Shown here in pieces: positions 62,119 through 64,000 of a DNA stretch of 64,000 bases. The stretch covers positions 21,494,501 through 21,558,500 of the forward strand of contig CM076148.1 in the NCBI GenBank assembly GCA_038025085.1, in the 5' to 3' direction. The position numbers and the translations under genes are program-made. How positions within the stretch are numbered: position 1 is the stretch's first letter; each line of letters starts with the position of its first letter. This stretch comes from Tetragonia tetragonoides. Lineage: Eukaryota; Streptophyta; Magnoliopsida; Caryophyllales; Aizoaceae. Below the pieces are notes generated by a model. That model was not told the DNA's origin. It did no database searches and was given only the letters and a program-made list of their open reading frames with translations.

Positions 62119-64000
62119 ATGCACATAGCCGACGTAGGGAGAGAGAAAAAATGGAGAGTTGTACACGTAATTGTACAAAGAGAGTCAATGAATACTTGAA
62201 TAGCTAAAATTGAATGTGGCGTCAATTAGAATAGACGTGTAAGATAACATTAGCACTCATGAGGTAATAAGTGTAGTGATAACAATGTGGGAGTAAATAT
62301 CTAAATTTTGGACACAAATTTTCCATTTTATTTTACTTTTTTGTTTTTAAGCCAACTTTTTACAATTATATTCTTGAGTTGTATACGCAATATATATTTA
62401 TACAGTATATATTAACCATATTTATATGTTGTTTTTCCTTAAAAAAATTTATATATTGTTGATGTGTGTATAGAGCATTGCCACGTGAAGCTAACAAAGT
62501 CACCGATTTTGTTGAATACTTTTATGGGTTTTAAAAGTATAAGTTTAATTTTTAGGAATTATTATTTTTAGTATGGTTGAAACTGCTCTAAAAATTGCTA
62601 AGGTGAAAGTCAAAATATGAAAAAATTACTTATGTGGACCATGGCGCGTTGGACATGGAGTATCAACAATGAGGTAAGTCATCCCTATGTTGAGGGATGC
62701 TATGTTACATGTAAAAGAATAAATTGTCTAAGTAAAATTCAAAAATGACTCAAACATATATTCTGTATTGACTATACTTGGACGTAGTGTATAAATTTGC
62801 TAAGTTACCACTGTGCTAAAAGGTTATAACTATCCAATCAAAAAAAAAAAAAAAGGTTATAACTAAAACCAAAAAGTGCCCAAGTAAAATTTAAGAATAA
62901 CGCAAAACCTCATGTGGGCCTTGAACCTAGTGTACCAATCATGTTAGTTCCCCCTGTCCTAAGAAAGATTATCTTATAATCAAATTTCAAAAATTGCCTA
63001 GTTGAAATACAAAATTACCAAAAACATAGGTGGATCTTTGGACATTGTTTATTATGAGTGTTTTGTTCTTTTTCACTGAAACCAATTGAACTAAATTTAA
63101 TTAAACTCAAGTGAACTAAAAAGTAATAAGAGAAAAAAAGTAGATCACATCACATGCTGAATTCAACCCAACTCAACTTAATTGAACTGAACTCAACATA
63201 TTGAATAAGTAAAAAATAACACACCTCTAACTGACAGCTAAGTCACCCTTATGTGAAGGAATGTTGTGTTATGCCTACAACAATAAAATTGTCTAACGGA
63301 AAATTCTACAGTGCCTTAAAGATAAGTTGACCATTAGACGTTTTAAACCTCAGGTATAAACTTGGTAAGCCCCCCTACCCTAAAAGAAGTTATCTTATAA
63401 AAAAATTTTAAAGTTACAACAAAGCGAAAATCAAAAAATTTCTCTCTTAACACTTTGTTCCACCATCAGCCTATATTGGTATCGTCAACCACATGCAATA
63501 CCCAACCGTTTTCAGCCCCTAACGGGGCATTTGTTTAGTGGGAATAGAAGGTGGGGATAAGTTAAAAAATTAGGATTGTAAAATTCTATGTTTGGTGTCA
63601 GGGATGGGGAACAGAGAAGGAGTGGGGATGGGGATAAAAAGGCCTCTTATCCCACGTTTTTAATCCCATAGGAGGGGCTGGTAATTGGAGGAGGGACAAG
63701 GATTTTAAAAGGTAAATTACTATCACGCCCATTATAAATGACTGCAGATTTTGTCTCCTCTTTCATTTAAGGGTATTTTTGGTAAACTAACTTTATTATC
63801 TCCAACCTATTCCCTAATCTGATACCCACATAGCGAACGTGGTAGTGGGATTAACTATACAGATTCTCTAACCCCTCAACCCAAATCTCATCCCCATCCC
63901 CATAGTTTCATAATCTCATTCCCACTTTCCAAACGCCCCGTAAATTGAAAAGAGGTTCATAATTAAATTTTCAAAAAGCTAGTTAAATTAATTCCTTTAA
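62119..64000. repeat. Segment R, copy 4 (runs off the window)
   Basis: Same content and orientation as 14,526-16,400. It contains the fourth MITE. Confidence 0.8.
63523..63940. mobile_element. PIF/Harbinger-like MITE, copy 4
   Basis: TAA at 63,520-63,522, a start with one change (CGGGGCATTTG), and an end CAAACGCCCCG followed by TAA at 63,941-63,943. Confidence 0.78.

Larger units (their letters stand above)
48067..64000. repeat. Right copy of the terminal direct duplication (pairs with 1-16,400)
   Basis: The offset is 48,066 bases at the start and about 47,600 at the end. The change is explained by a 2.04-kb LTR present only on the left, and a 1.6-kb hAT fragment plus about 140 bases present only on the right, with smaller indels. 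Gene order and orientation are identical. Confidence 0.9.

Overview
This is AT-rich plant nuclear DNA, almost certainly from a flowering plant. It holds intron-containing gene copies with GT/AG splice sites, plant-type alpha-amylase and signal-peptide-peptidase-like sequences, and many plant transposon families (Mutator-like, PIF/Harbinger-like MITEs, a hAT element, LTR remnants). I saw no bacterial or organellar genes. The species cannot be named from the sequence alone.

The window is a rearrangement locus built from a few modules copied in both orientations. (1) A direct duplication of at least 16 kb makes up both ends: 1-16,890 matches 48,067-64,000. Each copy carries, in order, an alpha-amylase pseudogene (AMY), a three-coding-exon gene for a glycine-rich, probably chloroplast membrane protein (called gene X here), a 2-kb upstream intron and promoter, Mutator-like elements, the last two exons of a signal peptide peptidase-like gene (SPPL), and a 2.3-kb segment called R. 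(2) Between them lies a large palindrome. The left arm 18,641-28,728 mirrors the right arm 31,527-40,788 around a 2.8-kb spacer that contains R. Each arm is itself partly palindromic: it holds a truncated gene X copy (X2 or X5) facing a full-length one (X3 or X4), with an AMY exon, a TIR-bounded minisatellite and an LTR fragment between. (3) A further R copy (41,545-43,794), a small inverted repeat around another AMY exon (43,795-44,465) and a satellite array of about 310-bp units (44,464-46,815) lead into the right-hand AMY pseudogene.

Gene X is present six times. Only X6 (CDS 50,306-51,977, minus strand) has an undamaged 247-codon reading frame with consistent splice phases. X1 to X5 each carry a frameshift, start-codon loss, nonsense codon, splice-site loss or truncation. 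X1/X6 and X2-X5 have completely different 5' UTR exons and promoters in front of the same coding exon. AMY is broken in every copy, by different lesions. The SPPL 3' ends are open in both copies but have no upstream exons.

The most unusual feature is at the breakpoints. Several junctions (17,749-17,805; 18,437-18,640; 20,306-20,468 and its mirror 39,087-39,249; 47,110-47,148; 54,553-54,575) are patchworks of 12-40-base pieces copied from elsewhere in the window. This is what replication-based template switching would leave. I did not run alignments: duplication limits and matches were read by eye and are good to a few bases where an exact junction is stated, and to tens of bases otherwise.
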